From: Burkholderiales bacterium
GTDB lineage: Bacteria; Pseudomonadota; Gammaproteobacteria; Burkholderiales; Burkholderiaceae_C
Length of the DNA: 42,608 nt
Assembly: GCA_026932235.1 (NCBI GenBank)
Contig: JAIXKR010000028.1
Location: 1-42,608 of the forward strand
Reading direction: 5' to 3'
A program made the position numbers and the translations under genes. The notes beneath the pieces were generated by a model, which saw nothing but the letters and a program-made list of their open reading frames with translations, was not told where the DNA came from and made no database searches. Shown piece by piece: positions 33,229-41,633 of this stretch (positions are counted from its first letter, which is position 1; the number at the start of each line of letters is the position of its first letter).

Positions 33229-34149
33229 CTAGGCGGCGCGTGCCTCGGCCGCAGCCGGCATCGATGCCTGCGCACGCCGCGCCAGCCGCGCCCAGCCCTC
33301 GTCGATCTCGCCCTGCAGCGCCCGCACGTCGGCCGGGCGCAGATTGCGGTAGCGGCGTTGCACCGCGAGGTACTCTGCGATCGGACGCGAGGGCGTCTCG
33401 CTGTTCAACGTCCAGCGCACGCCGTCCTCCACTTCCACCAGCGGGAAGGCACCGCTTTGCACCGCCAGGCGCGCGGCGCCGAGGGCGCCGTCGTCGGCCA
33501 GGCCCCAGCCGTCCAGGCAGGGGATGAGCAGCGTGATCAGGCGCAGCCCGCGCATGGCCTTGGCCTTGGCGACCTTGCGGCGCAGGTCGGCGAGGTAGGC
33601 GACGCTTGCGGTGGCGACGTAGGGCACGCCGTGCGCGGCCATGATCTCGGTGAGGTTCTTCTTGCGCGTGGTCTTGCCCGCCGGCGTCGAGCTCGTGTAG
33701 GCGAAGCGCGGCGTCGAAGACGACTTCTGCGCGCCGGTGTTCATGTAGCCCTCGTTGTCGAGGCAGAAGTAGATGATGTTCTCGTTGCGCTCTGCCGCCG
33801 AGGACAGGCACTGCAGGCCGATGTCGTAGGTGCCGCCGTCGCCGGCGAGCACGATGACGTGGGTCTCGTGCCGGCCCTGCGCGTCGAGCGCCCGCCGCAG
33901 GCCCGAGGCAGCGGCGGCGCTGGCTTCGAGCGTGGGCTGGTAGACCGGGATGCGCATCGAGCTGAAGGGCTGCGGCCCGGCGATGATCGCCATGCACGAG
34001 GGCGGCACCACCGCCATGGTGTCGGGGCCGAGCACGGCCAGGATGTGGCGCAGCGTGATCGGCTCCGAGCAGCCGGGGCAGGCTGCATGGCCCGAGCACA
34101 GCAGGTCGTCCTCGCGCCGCGGCACGGCCAGAAGGGTGTTGTCGATCAT
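33229..34149 (-). CDS. padI: Phenylglyoxylate:acceptor oxidoreductase, thiamine-diphosphate (beta-type) subunit PadI
   Basis: This 306-aa protein is a TPP-binding subunit of the pyruvate:ferredoxin oxidoreductase family. It has CSGHAACPGCSEP at the N-terminus (Fe-S cysteines), the TPP motif AGDGGTYDIGLQ with NEGYMNTG about 30 residues on, and a further Cys in LIPCLDGWG. I chose ATG 34149 (GAGGGATAGG upstream); a TTG at 34164 would overlap the padG stop. The complex oxidises phenylglyoxylate with CoA to benzoyl-CoA and CO2, joining the PadBCD step to benzoyl-CoA reductase. It is the last gene of the pad cluster. Confidence 0.87.
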   Translation of the reverse strand: MIDNTLLAVPRREDDLLCSGHAACPGCSEPITLRHILAVLGPDTMAVVPPSCMAIIAGPQPFSSMRIPVYQPTLEASAAAASGLRRALDAQGRHETHVIVLAGDGGTYDIGLQCLSSAAERNENIIYFCLDNEGYMNTGAQKSSSTPRFAYTSSTPAGKTTRKKNLTEIMAAHGVPYVATASVAYLADLRRKVAKAKAMRGLRLITLLIPCLDGWGLADDGALGAARLAVQSGAFPLVEVEDGVRWTLNSETPSRPIAEYLAVQRRYRNLRPADVRALQGEIDEGWARLARRAQASMPAAAEARAA

Positions 34150-34160
34150 CGTCCTATCCC

Positions 34161-35318
34161 TCAACGAACCCAGTGCGACTCGGGCTGCGGTTCGGTCTGC
34201 AGCACTTCACCGACGAAGCGCGCGACGTGTTCGGGCGGCACGTTGACGCCGCCGACGCCGGCCAGGCAGCCGTGGATGCGCGGTGCGCCCTCCATGCCGT
34301 AGAGCGCGGCGCGCAGCTCCTGGTGCAGGATGCCGCCGGCCCCGGGCGAGTGGTTGCGGTCGAGCACGACGACGTTGCGCACGCCGGCCAGCGCCGCGCG
34401 CAGCGCCTGCATCGGCAGCGGGCGGAAGAGCCGCAGCTTGACGAGCCCGACCGCCTGCCCGTCTTCGCGCATCGCGTCGACCGCGTCGCGCACGGTGCCG
34501 GCCATGCTGCCCATCGTGACGATCACCGTCTGCGCGCCGTCGCAGCGGTAGCGCTCGACGACGCCGTGGCTGCGGCCGGTGCGCTCGGCCCAGGCGCGGT
34601 CGGCCTGCGCGGCGAGCTCGGGCACGCGCGCCATCGAATCCTCGATCGCCTGGCGGTGCCGGTAGAACATGTCCTGCGAGATCACGTTGCCCCAGGATTC
34701 GGGGCTCGCGGTGTCCAGCCGGTGCGCGGGCGAGAACGGCGGCAGGTAGGCGTCGACCAGCGCCTGCGAGGGCACCGAGACCGGCTCGAGCGAGTGCGAG
34801 ACGTAGAACGCGTCCAGGTTGACCATCGCCGGGACGAGGACCTCCTCGGCGACGCGGTAGGCCTGCAGCACGGTGTCCAGCGCCTCCTGCGGGCTCTCGA
34901 CGTAGTACTGGATCCAGCCGGTGTCGCGCTGCGCGAGGCTGTCGGTGTGGTCCGGCCAGAAGGCCCAGGGCGAGGCCACCGTCCGGTTGACGTTGGCCAT
35001 CACGATCGGCGCGCGCGCGCCGGCCGCGTAGTGCAGCAGCTCGTGCATCAGCAGCAGGCCCTGCGAGGCGGTGGCGGTGAAGACGCGCACGCCGGCAAGC
35101 GAGGCCGGGATGCAGGCCGACATCACCGAGTGCTCGGACTCGGGCGTGAGCACCTCCGCGTCGAACTCGCCCGCGGCCTGGAACTCGGTGATCTTCTCCA
35201 GCACCGGCGTCTGCGGCGTGATCGGGTAGACCGGCACCACCTTCGGCCGGGCCAGCCTGGCGGCCCAGGCGACGGCGTGGTTGCCGGTGAGCAGCAGGGT
35301 TCGGGCTTCGGTGTTCAC
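34161..35318 (-). CDS. padG: Phenylglyoxylate:acceptor oxidoreductase, alpha-type subunit PadG
   Basis: This 385-aa protein has the N-terminal PFOR alpha domain (GNHAVAWAARLARPKVVPVY, PITPQTPVLE, ESEHSVMSACIPASLAGVR, TASQGLLLMHELL) and the C-terminal transketolase-like part (VGLVKLRLFRPLP). It starts at a GTG that overlaps the stop of padHF (GTGA). It forms the alpha2-type core with PadI and PadE. The substrate assignment comes from the cluster; the fold alone would also fit other 2-oxoacids. Confidence 0.87.
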   Translation of the reverse strand: MNTEARTLLLTGNHAVAWAARLARPKVVPVYPITPQTPVLEKITEFQAAGEFDAEVLTPESEHSVMSACIPASLAGVRVFTATASQGLLLMHELLHYAAGARAPIVMANVNRTVASPWAFWPDHTDSLAQRDTGWIQYYVESPQEALDTVLQAYRVAEEVLVPAMVNLDAFYVSHSLEPVSVPSQALVDAYLPPFSPAHRLDTASPESWGNVISQDMFYRHRQAIEDSMARVPELAAQADRAWAERTGRSHGVVERYRCDGAQTVIVTMGSMAGTVRDAVDAMREDGQAVGLVKLRLFRPLPMQALRAALAGVRNVVVLDRNHSPGAGGILHQELRAALYGMEGAPRIHGCLAGVGGVNVPPEHVARFVGEVLQTEPQPESHWVR

Positions 35319-37003
35319 TTGCTGTCCTCGCTCATCGCCATCGACCCCGTCGGGCACTCGCGCACGCAAACGCCGCAGCCCTTGCAGTAGTCGGTGTTGA
35401 CGGTGTAGCCCAGGCCCACGCGCTCGATCGCCAGATCCGGGCAATAGATGACGCAGTGGTCGCAGTTGATGCAGGTGCCGCAGGAGAAGCAACGCGTCGT
35501 CTCGGCCAGCGCCTGCGCCAGCTCGAGCCCGAGCTGCACTTCGCCCTCGTCGGCGATGCGCTCGGCCGCCCCGCGGCGCGGCGATTCGACACGCGCGCGC
35601 CTGGGGTGGTAGTGCTGGCTGATCGCCGACAGCGGCACCACCGGCTCGTCGCCGTCGTCGTCGAGGACCAGCGCCGGCCCGCTGGCACCCAGGCCGCGCT
35701 CGCGCAGGCTGCGGTCGATCGCCAGCGCCGCGCGCTTGCCCATGCCGACGGCTTCGGTGACGAAGCGCGCCATGCTCGCCAGATCGCCGCCGGCCCAGAC
35801 CTTGCCGTCGCTGGTGGCGCCTGCCGTCGCCGTCCACAGCAAGGCGCCTTCGCGGCGCAGGCCCACACCCAGGTCGTCCAGGCGCGGATCCTGACCGATC
35901 GCGGTGACGACCGCGTCGACGGCGATCTCGAACGCGCTGCCTTCGATCTCGGTGAGCGTGAAGCGCCCGCGTTCGCTGCCGGGCTCGAAGCGCACGCGCA
36001 CGCATTCGAGCGCGAGGCGACTGTCGCCGCCGGGAGCCTTCTCGCGCGCGACGCGCAGCATGGCGCCGTTGACCAGCGTGATGCCTTCTTCCAGCGCCTC
36101 GACGACCTCCTCGGGCTGCGCCGGCATCTGGGCCCGCTGCTCCAGCGCCAGCAGCGTCACCTCGTGGCCCTGGCGCCGCGCGCTGCGCGCGACGTCGATC
36201 GCGGCGCTGCCGCCACCGATCACGAGCACGCGCGCGCCCAGCGCAGGCGGCGTGCCGCGGCTGCAGGCGGCAAGGTAGCGTGCGCCGTCCAGCGCCCAGT
36301 CGTGGTCGCCGGCGAGCGCCGGCAGTCGCTTGGGCTGCTGCGCGCCGAGCGCGACGAAGACGGCGTCGTGCGCGGCGACGATCCCGGCGAAGGCTTGCTC
36401 GCCCTGCACCGGATGGTTCAGGCGCACGTCCACGCCGAGCGCGACGATGCGCGCGATCTCGCCGTCGAGCACGCGGCGCGAGAGGCGGTAGGCAGGGATG
36501 CCGTGGCGCATGACGCCGCCGAGCGCGTCGCTGCCCTCGTACAGCGTCACCGCGTAGCCGATGCGTCGCAACTGGTAGGCGGCCGACAGGCCAGCCGGCC
36601 CGCCGCCGACGATGGCCACGCGGCCGGCGGCCGCGCTCGCCGCCGCTTGCGGCATCCAGCCCGCGTCGAGCGCGGCGTCGCCGATGAAGCGCTCGAGCCG
36701 GCAGATCGACAGGGCCGCGTCGTACTCGGCGCGGTTGCAGGCGCTTTCGCAGGGGTGATGGCAGATGCGTCCGGCGATCGCCGGGAAGGGGTTGTGGCGC
36801 ATCAGCGTCTGCCAGGCGCCATGGAAGTCGTTGTTGCGCGCCTGGCCGATCCAGGTCGCGATCTCCCCGTTGACGGGACAGGCCTGGTGGCACGGTGAAG
36901 GTGCGAAGAGGTGCCGCGGCGTCGCCGCACGCCAGGTGCCGGTGTGGATGCCTTCGGTTGTGCCGGTGGTCCAGATCGGCGGCACGGGCAGCGGGGCGTT
37001 CAT
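35315..37003 (-). CDS. padH: Fused flavoprotein-ferredoxin subunit of phenylglyoxylate oxidoreductase (PadH + PadF)
   Basis: Residues about 30-430 are a GltD-like flavoprotein: Cys-rich N-terminal motifs (CHQACP; CHHPCESAC), an FAD GGGPAGLSAAYQ motif and an NAD(P) GGGSAAIDVARSA motif. Residues about 490-562 are a 2[4Fe-4S] ferredoxin (CFSCGTCINCDHCVIYCP and CKGCGVCVRECP). In A. evansii these parts are two subunits, PadH and PadF, so this looks like a gene fusion. The 562 residues agree with the sum of the separate parts. It should pass electrons from the thiamine core to NAD. The ATG overlaps the padE stop and its stop overlaps padG. Confidence 0.86.
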   Translation of the reverse strand: MNAPLPVPPIWTTGTTEGIHTGTWRAATPRHLFAPSPCHQACPVNGEIATWIGQARNNDFHGAWQTLMRHNPFPAIAGRICHHPCESACNRAEYDAALSICRLERFIGDAALDAGWMPQAAASAAAGRVAIVGGGPAGLSAAYQLRRIGYAVTLYEGSDALGGVMRHGIPAYRLSRRVLDGEIARIVALGVDVRLNHPVQGEQAFAGIVAAHDAVFVALGAQQPKRLPALAGDHDWALDGARYLAACSRGTPPALGARVLVIGGGSAAIDVARSARRQGHEVTLLALEQRAQMPAQPEEVVEALEEGITLVNGAMLRVAREKAPGGDSRLALECVRVRFEPGSERGRFTLTEIEGSAFEIAVDAVVTAIGQDPRLDDLGVGLRREGALLWTATAGATSDGKVWAGGDLASMARFVTEAVGMGKRAALAIDRSLRERGLGASGPALVLDDDGDEPVVPLSAISQHYHPRRARVESPRRGAAERIADEGEVQLGLELAQALAETTRCFSCGTCINCDHCVIYCPDLAIERVGLGYTVNTDYCKGCGVCVRECPTGSMAMSEDSK

Positions 37004-37557
37004 GGGTTCACCTCCTGCAGCAGGCTCGCCGCCGCCTGCCATCCGCTGCGTGCCGCGGCGATGTTCTCGTCGTGCAGGCGCGGCGACATCTCGACCAGCG
37101 TGCGCTCCAGCACTTCGGGCGTGGGCGCCTGCAGCGTGCAGGCAAGTGCCCCGAGCAGCGCCGAATTGACGATGCGACCGAGGCCGTGCTCGCGCGCGAT
37201 GCCCAGGCCGTCGATCGGCAGCACGCGCCGCCCCGGCAACACGGCGGCGAAGTGCGCGCTCTCGCGCCCCGAGTTGACGACGATCAGCGTGCGCTCGTGC
37301 GCGCACGCCAGCAGCCGCCCCTCCAGCAGGCTGGCATCGAAGCACAGGATCGCATCGGCCTGTTCGATGTCGCAGCGCACGCGGACCGGACGGTCGTCCA
37401 CGCGCAGGTAGGAACTGACCGGCGTTCCGCGGCGTGCTCCGCCATAGCTGGCAAAACACTGCACCTGCAGGCCCTGCGCGAAGAAGGCCGCGGCGAGCAG
37501 GTTGCCCGCGGTCTGCGCGCCCTGCCCGCCACGGCCCTGGATGATGATCTGGCGCAT
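37000..37557 (-). CDS. padE: Phenylglyoxylate:acceptor oxidoreductase, gamma-type subunit PadE
   Basis: This 185-aa protein of the PFOR gamma family has QGRGGQGAQTAGNLLAAAFF at the N-terminus and FASYGGARRGTPVSSYLR about residue 36. It binds CoA in the complex. ATG 37557 has AAGGAGT upstream. It is the first gene of the padE-padHF-padG-padI unit and lies 141 nt after the ferredoxin gene of the bcr operon, beyond a strong hairpin. Confidence 0.87.
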   Translation of the reverse strand: MRQIIIQGRGGQGAQTAGNLLAAAFFAQGLQVQCFASYGGARRGTPVSSYLRVDDRPVRVRCDIEQADAILCFDASLLEGRLLACAHERTLIVVNSGRESAHFAAVLPGRRVLPIDGLGIAREHGLGRIVNSALLGALACTLQAPTPEVLERTLVEMSPRLHDENIAAARSGWQAAASLLQEVNP

Positions 37558-37663
37558 GCGCTCGACTCCTTGCCCGCGCTGCTACGTGGTTCATGGGGCG
37601 GATGCACCGCGCACCCTGGCGCGGACCCGCCCGCCCTTCGCTGTACTCGTGACCTCGACCTCG

Positions 37664-37693
37664 CGCGCTCGCCGGCCTGCGGCGGCGAGCGCG
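37664..37693 (-). terminator. Strong hairpin just after the ferredoxin gene
   Basis: CGCGCTCGCCG (37664-37674) and CGGCGAGCGCG (37683-37693) form an 11-bp perfect stem with an 8-nt loop, 5 nt after the fdx stop on the minus strand. No U-run follows, so it may be a factor-assisted or partial terminator, or a 3'-end stabiliser, between the bcr-fdx and padE-I units. Confidence 0.55.
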
Positions 37694-37698
37694 GGCGC

Positions 37699-37944
37699 TC
37701 AGCCGTGCAGCGCGTCGTACTTCGCCTGCAGTTCCTCGGGCGTCTCGACGTGGTCGGGATCCTGCACGATGCAGTCCGCCGGGCACACGAGCTTGCACTG
37801 CGGCTCGTCCTCGGCGCCCACGCATTCGGTGCAGCGGTCGGGGTCGATGATGTAGATCGGATCCCCCGCGCTGATCGCTTCGTTCGGGCACACGGGCCGG
37901 CAGGCGTCGCAGGCGGTGCAGGTGTCGAGGATGATCAGTGCCAT
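37699..37944 (-). CDS. fdx: 2[4Fe-4S] ferredoxin, electron donor to benzoyl-CoA reductase
   Basis: This 81-aa ferredoxin has CTACDACRPVCP and a second cluster motif with an insertion, CTECVGAEDEPQCKLVCP. That is the Chromatium/Thauera-type layout, with low-potential clusters. It ends in an acidic tail. In T. aromatica such a ferredoxin gives electrons to benzoyl-CoA reductase. AGGAG precedes the ATG. It follows bcrD by 79 nt, with a hairpin in the gap. Confidence 0.9.
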   Translation of the reverse strand: MALIILDTCTACDACRPVCPNEAISAGDPIYIIDPDRCTECVGAEDEPQCKLVCPADCIVQDPDHVETPEELQAKYDALHG

Positions 37945-37983
37945 GGTCTTGCTCCTGTGATGCGACGCGCGCGGCGTCTCGAG

Positions 37984-38014
37984 GTCGGGGCCGCCAGGCC
38001 GGGCGTGCCCCGAC
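37984..38014 (-). repeat. Intercistronic hairpin between bcrD and fdx
   Basis: GTCGGGGC (37984-37991) and GCCCCGAC (38007-38014) form an 8-bp perfect stem with a 15-nt loop inside the 79-nt bcrD-fdx gap. It could serve as an RNA processing or stability site that changes ferredoxin output relative to the reductase. Confidence 0.45.
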
Positions 38015-38023
38015 GCTGTGGGT

Positions 38024-38863
38024 TCAGGCCGCCGCGGCCTCGAGCGCGTTCAGCTTGGCGTGACGGAACGCGCCCCAGAGCGCCGCGCCGATGGCGCCGG
38101 CGTAGATCGAATCGGGGTGCGAGCGCACCTCGACGTTGACCTTCTCGTTGACCATCTCCTCCTGGACGGCGGCCAGCAATCCGCTGTCCAGCGCGAGCCC
38201 GCCGGTCAGCAGCGCCACGCCGCTCTTGACGCCCGTGACCTTGAGCAGCTTGACGATGCGCGAGGCCATCGAGACGTGGATGCCCTTGAGGATGTTGGGC
38301 GTGGAGATCGCGCGGCTGACCATGTTGATGACGTCGGTCTCGGCGAGCACGGCGCAGATCGAGCTCACCTTCTCCGGGTCCTTGGCCGACTTGGAGAGCT
38401 CGCCGATGTCCTCCACCGCCACGCCCAGGTAGCGCGCGATGTTCTCGAGGAACTGGCCCGAGCCGGAGGCGCACTGGCTCGTCATCTTGTAGGCCAGCAC
38501 CTTGCCGCGCTCGTCGATGCTGATGGCGCGGCCGTTGAGCGCGCCGATGTCGACCACGGCGCGCGCCTCGGGGTCGAGGTAGACGCCGCCGCGCGCGTGC
38601 GTGGTCATCGAATAGAAGTGGCCGGTGGAGAACTTGACGTTCTCGCCCTCGCCGGTGGTGGCCACGTAGGCGACGTCCTCGGGCTTCACGCCCGCGTCGG
38701 CGAGCACGGCCTCGTAGCCCTCGCGCGCCAGCGTCATCGGGTCGCGGCGGCGGATGCGCTCGCAGCGCTTGGCCAGCCACTCGATGCGGCCGTCGTCGTG
38801 GGTGCGAAAGAGCACGGACTTGACGGCGCCGGAGCCGATGTCGATACCGATCGTGATGGTCAT
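38024..38863 (-). CDS. bcrD: Benzoyl-CoA reductase, ATPase subunit BcrD
   Basis: This 279-aa ASKHA-fold ATPase of the HgdC/BcrA-BcrD activase family has the phosphate loop GIDIGSGAVKS at residue 6, the second nucleotide site VDIGALNGRAIS, and the cluster cysteine in TSQCASGSGQFLENIARYLG. With BcrA it holds a shared [4Fe-4S] cluster and uses ATP to push electrons to the ring-reducing BcrBC part. ATG 38863 has AGGAGA upstream. Length matches Thauera BcrD. It follows bcrA by 38 nt. Confidence 0.93.
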   Translation of the reverse strand: MTITIGIDIGSGAVKSVLFRTHDDGRIEWLAKRCERIRRRDPMTLAREGYEAVLADAGVKPEDVAYVATTGEGENVKFSTGHFYSMTTHARGGVYLDPEARAVVDIGALNGRAISIDERGKVLAYKMTSQCASGSGQFLENIARYLGVAVEDIGELSKSAKDPEKVSSICAVLAETDVINMVSRAISTPNILKGIHVSMASRIVKLLKVTGVKSGVALLTGGLALDSGLLAAVQEEMVNEKVNVEVRSHPDSIYAGAIGAALWGAFRHAKLNALEAAAA

Positions 38864-38901
38864 GATCTCGATGTCTCCTGCTCGGGTTGGGGGGCGGGGG
38901 C

Positions 38902-40233
38902 TCAGGCGCGCGCCTCGGCGGTCTTGCCTTCCTCGACCACGGCGCGCCAGGCGAAGGTCGCGCCACCGAGCGCGCCGGTGTAGATCGAGTCCGGGTTGAT
39001 GTTGAGCGTGAGGTCGCCGTAGTTCTCCTTCACGAGCTCGAGCAAGGCCTTCACCGCGGCCTCGTTCTTGGCCACGCCGCCGGTGAAGGTGAACTCGTTG
39101 CGGATGCCGCCCGAGCGCGCGAGGATGGACATGGCGCGCAGGATGATGGAGCGGTGCAGGCCGGCCATGATGTCCTCGCGCTTGTCGCCCAGCGCCAGGC
39201 GGTCGCGCAGCTCGGCGCCGGCGAACACCGTGCAGGTGCTGTTGATGCGCACGGCCTTGGTGCTCTTCATGGCCAGCGGCCCGAGCTCGTGCAGGCCCAT
39301 GTTCATCTCGTCGGCGATGTAGCCGAGGTAGCGTCCGCAGCCGGCCGCGCAGCGGTCGTTCATCTGGAAGCTCTCGACGATGCCCGCCGGGTCGACCTGG
39401 ATCGCCTTCGTGTCCTGGCCGCCGATGTCGAGCACGGTGGCCGTGCCCGGGTACATGACGTGCGCGCCCAGGCCGTGGCAGAGGATCTCGCTGCGCACGT
39501 GCTCCTTGGAGAAGGGCAGCCGCGCGCGGCCGTAGCCGGTGCCGACGATGTAGGTCTCCTCCATCTCGGTGTCCAGCACCTGCTTGATCGGGTCCGAGAC
39601 GGCCTCGCGCTTGCCCTGCGTCTGCGGCAGCGCGATGAAGGTGCGGTCCAGCGCGGCGAGCAGGTGGCGGCGCACCGAGTCGGCGTAGACGCGGTTCTCG
39701 ACCTCGATGATGGAGCGGTCGAAGAGGTTGAGCAGGTAGTCGTAGGGCATGCCCATGGACTTGGCGACCTCTTCGCCGATGGCCAGGTACTGGCTGCCCG
39801 CGATGTCGCGGAAGAAGTCGCTCTTGCGTCGCGCGCCGGGCGCGAAGAGCTCGGGCGCCTCGGCGGTCAGGCGCTTGAAGACCTCGTCGAGCGCCTCGCG
39901 CACCGGACCTTCGAACTTCGTCGTCTCGAGATTGCGGTTGCAGGTGGCCTCGAGGTCGGCGAGCTGCTCGAGGTACTGCTCGGCGCGGAAGTCGCGCTCG
40001 AGCTGGGCGATGAAGTCGTCCAGCGCACCGTTGAGCGCGCCGCTTTGCTGCAGCGCGCCGCGAAAGAGCTGGAAGCGGCCGTTGATCAAGGCCTCGGTCT
40101 TGGCCACCGTGGCCGCGGTGTCGTAGTTGGAGCGGGAGTTGGTGATCCCGCGGCCGAGGACGTTCTGGTTCTCGTCGACGACCACCGCCTTGGTGGTGGT
40201 CGAGCCGAGGTCGATGCCGATGAAGCAGCGCAT
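38902..40233 (-). CDS. bcrA: Benzoyl-CoA reductase, ATPase subunit BcrA
   Basis: This 443-aa ASKHA-fold ATPase has [16 protein letters not shown] at residue 6, [14 protein letters not shown], the Cys motif [18 protein letters not shown] and [16 protein letters not shown] long insert after the first motif (residues about 55-220) gives the large size seen in Thauera BcrA and Rhodopseudomonas BadF rather than the shorter Azoarcus BzdP. GAGGAGAG precedes the ATG. It works as the partner of BcrD. Confidence 0.93.
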   Translation of the reverse strand: MRCFIGIDLGSTTTKAVVVDENQNVLGRGITNSRSNYDTAATVAKTEALINGRFQLFRGALQQSGALNGALDDFIAQLERDFRAEQYLEQLADLEATCNRNLETTKFEGPVREALDEVFKRLTAEAPELFAPGARRKSDFFRDIAGSQYLAIGEEVAKSMGMPYDYLLNLFDRSIIEVENRVYADSVRRHLLAALDRTFIALPQTQGKREAVSDPIKQVLDTEMEETYIVGTGYGRARLPFSKEHVRSEILCHGLGAHVMYPGTATVLDIGGQDTKAIQVDPAGIVESFQMNDRCAAGCGRYLGYIADEMNMGLHELGPLAMKSTKAVRINSTCTVFAGAELRDRLALGDKREDIMAGLHRSIILRAMSILARSGGIRNEFTFTGGVAKNEAAVKALLELVKENYGDLTLNINPDSIYTGALGGATFAWRAVVEEGKTAEARA

Positions 40234-40260
40234 GGGTGTCTCTCCTCGTGCAGCGCGTTG

Positions 40261-41589
40261 TCAGTGGGCACCGGCCAGGCTGGCCGTGCGCTTCTGCTTG
40301 ACCATCTGGAAGTAGCTCTCGAGCCGGTTCTTGACGTTGGCCGCCGAGAAGTAGCGCGGGTCGACGAGGTCGGTCTCGATGAAGGCCGCGGGCTTGCCGG
40401 TGCGCTTCTCGACCTCGCGCAGGATCAGCAGCTGGCCGGCCGAGAAGCTGTTGCAGCTCTTGATCGAGTTGATCAGCAGCCCGTCGGCCTGGTAGTCCTC
40501 GATGTAGCGGCAGATCATGTCCACGCGCGAGGGCAGGTTCAGGTTCGTGTAGCAGCCCAGGCAGTACTCGGCCAGCGATTCCAGCGGCTTGTCGGGGTTG
40601 TGCCGGAAGCCGAAGTCGTAGAGCCCGCCGACCTTGGCGTAGGTCGACGCGACGACGACCGCGCCCTCGTCGTAGAACATCTTCCAGAAGTCGCGGAAGT
40701 GCGTCCAGTTGGGCGGTCCTTCGACGATCAGACGGTACTTCTCCTCGCCCATGTCGCCGTCGGGCGTGACCGGGCCCTTGCCCAGGCGCACGCGCTCCTC
40801 GATCTCGCCGCGCAGCACGCTGTAGTACTGCGTGGCCTCGGGCGTGCCGCGGAAGGCGGTGAAGATGGGGCCGATGTAGTAGACGGCGCCGAAGTAGCCG
40901 TCGATGGGGCTGGGGCGGTTCTTCGCCGACTGCAGCACCTTGACGAGGTCTTCCTCGGCCTTGGCCGACTCCTTCATGTACTGGCGCAGGCGGTCGATGT
41001 CGAACTTCACGCCCGAGACGCGCTCCAGCGTCGGGATGACCTCCTCCTTGAGCTGGCGCACGACGTAGTCGCGCATGTTGGGCGCGATCTTGCCCTCGCC
41101 CTGGTAGGGCACGTGCAGCATGACGGTCTCGCAGCCGTACTTGTGGCGGATGAGCTCGAACCACTTCATGAAGGTGAAGCAGCCGGTGTAGCTCAGCAGC
41201 AGCACGTCCGGGCGCGGCAGCGGATCGCCCGTGGGGCCGATCTCGCCGCCCTGCATCATGCCCAGGTCGGCCTTCACGTAGGTGCAGACGTCCTCCGAGT
41301 GGCCGTCGCGCTCGGCGTCCATGATGAACTTGCCGCTCTTCTTGCGCATGCCGTTCTGCAGCGCGTTCGTCTCCGGCAGGCTGCGCGCGAAGTCGAAGCA
41401 CATCAGCAGCTCGTTGAGGTTGCCGGGCACGAAGGTCGCCGAGACCTTGCGGTTGTTGGCGTGCGCGGTGGCGAGCTCCATGTAGTTCTTGTTGATGAGC
41501 TCCTTCTGCAGCCACATCGCGTCTTCCTTCTGGACGACGGGCTTCTTGGCGGCCGCGGCTGCGGGCTTGGGCGTCACGGGGGTGTTCAT
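40261..41589 (-). CDS. bcrB: Benzoyl-CoA reductase, catalytic subunit BcrB
   Basis: This 442-aa protein belongs to the 2-hydroxyacyl-CoA dehydratase D-component family. Cluster or catalytic cysteines are in LLSYTGCFTFMKWFE, EYCLGCYTNLNLPSRVDMIC and INSIKSCNSFSAGQ. The stretch ETDLVDPRYFS is typical near the C-terminus. The N-terminal 25 residues are Ala/Pro/Lys-rich. It forms the ring-reducing part with BcrC. ATG 41589 has GGAG upstream. Confidence 0.92.
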   Translation of the reverse strand: MNTPVTPKPAAAAAKKPVVQKEDAMWLQKELINKNYMELATAHANNRKVSATFVPGNLNELLMCFDFARSLPETNALQNGMRKKSGKFIMDAERDGHSEDVCTYVKADLGMMQGGEIGPTGDPLPRPDVLLLSYTGCFTFMKWFELIRHKYGCETVMLHVPYQGEGKIAPNMRDYVVRQLKEEVIPTLERVSGVKFDIDRLRQYMKESAKAEEDLVKVLQSAKNRPSPIDGYFGAVYYIGPIFTAFRGTPEATQYYSVLRGEIEERVRLGKGPVTPDGDMGEEKYRLIVEGPPNWTHFRDFWKMFYDEGAVVVASTYAKVGGLYDFGFRHNPDKPLESLAEYCLGCYTNLNLPSRVDMICRYIEDYQADGLLINSIKSCNSFSAGQLLILREVEKRTGKPAAFIETDLVDPRYFSAANVKNRLESYFQMVKQKRTASLAGAH

Positions 41590-41633
41590 GCGTGTCTCCG
41601 GTGGCGTTCGTCGTGGACCTGCGGTGCCGGCGC

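Noticed and set aside
33146-33229. Small stem CTGCGC-GTTC-GCGCAG between the membrane protein gene and padI as terminator
   Set aside because: Only 6 bp, and the T-run lies on the wrong side for either gene; not strong enough to list.
38024-41515. 1163-codon minus-strand frame running from bcrB into bcrD
   Set aside because: It contains true bcrD sequence only at its end; the rest is an out-of-frame reading of bcrB and bcrA. The BcrD start is the ATG at 38863.
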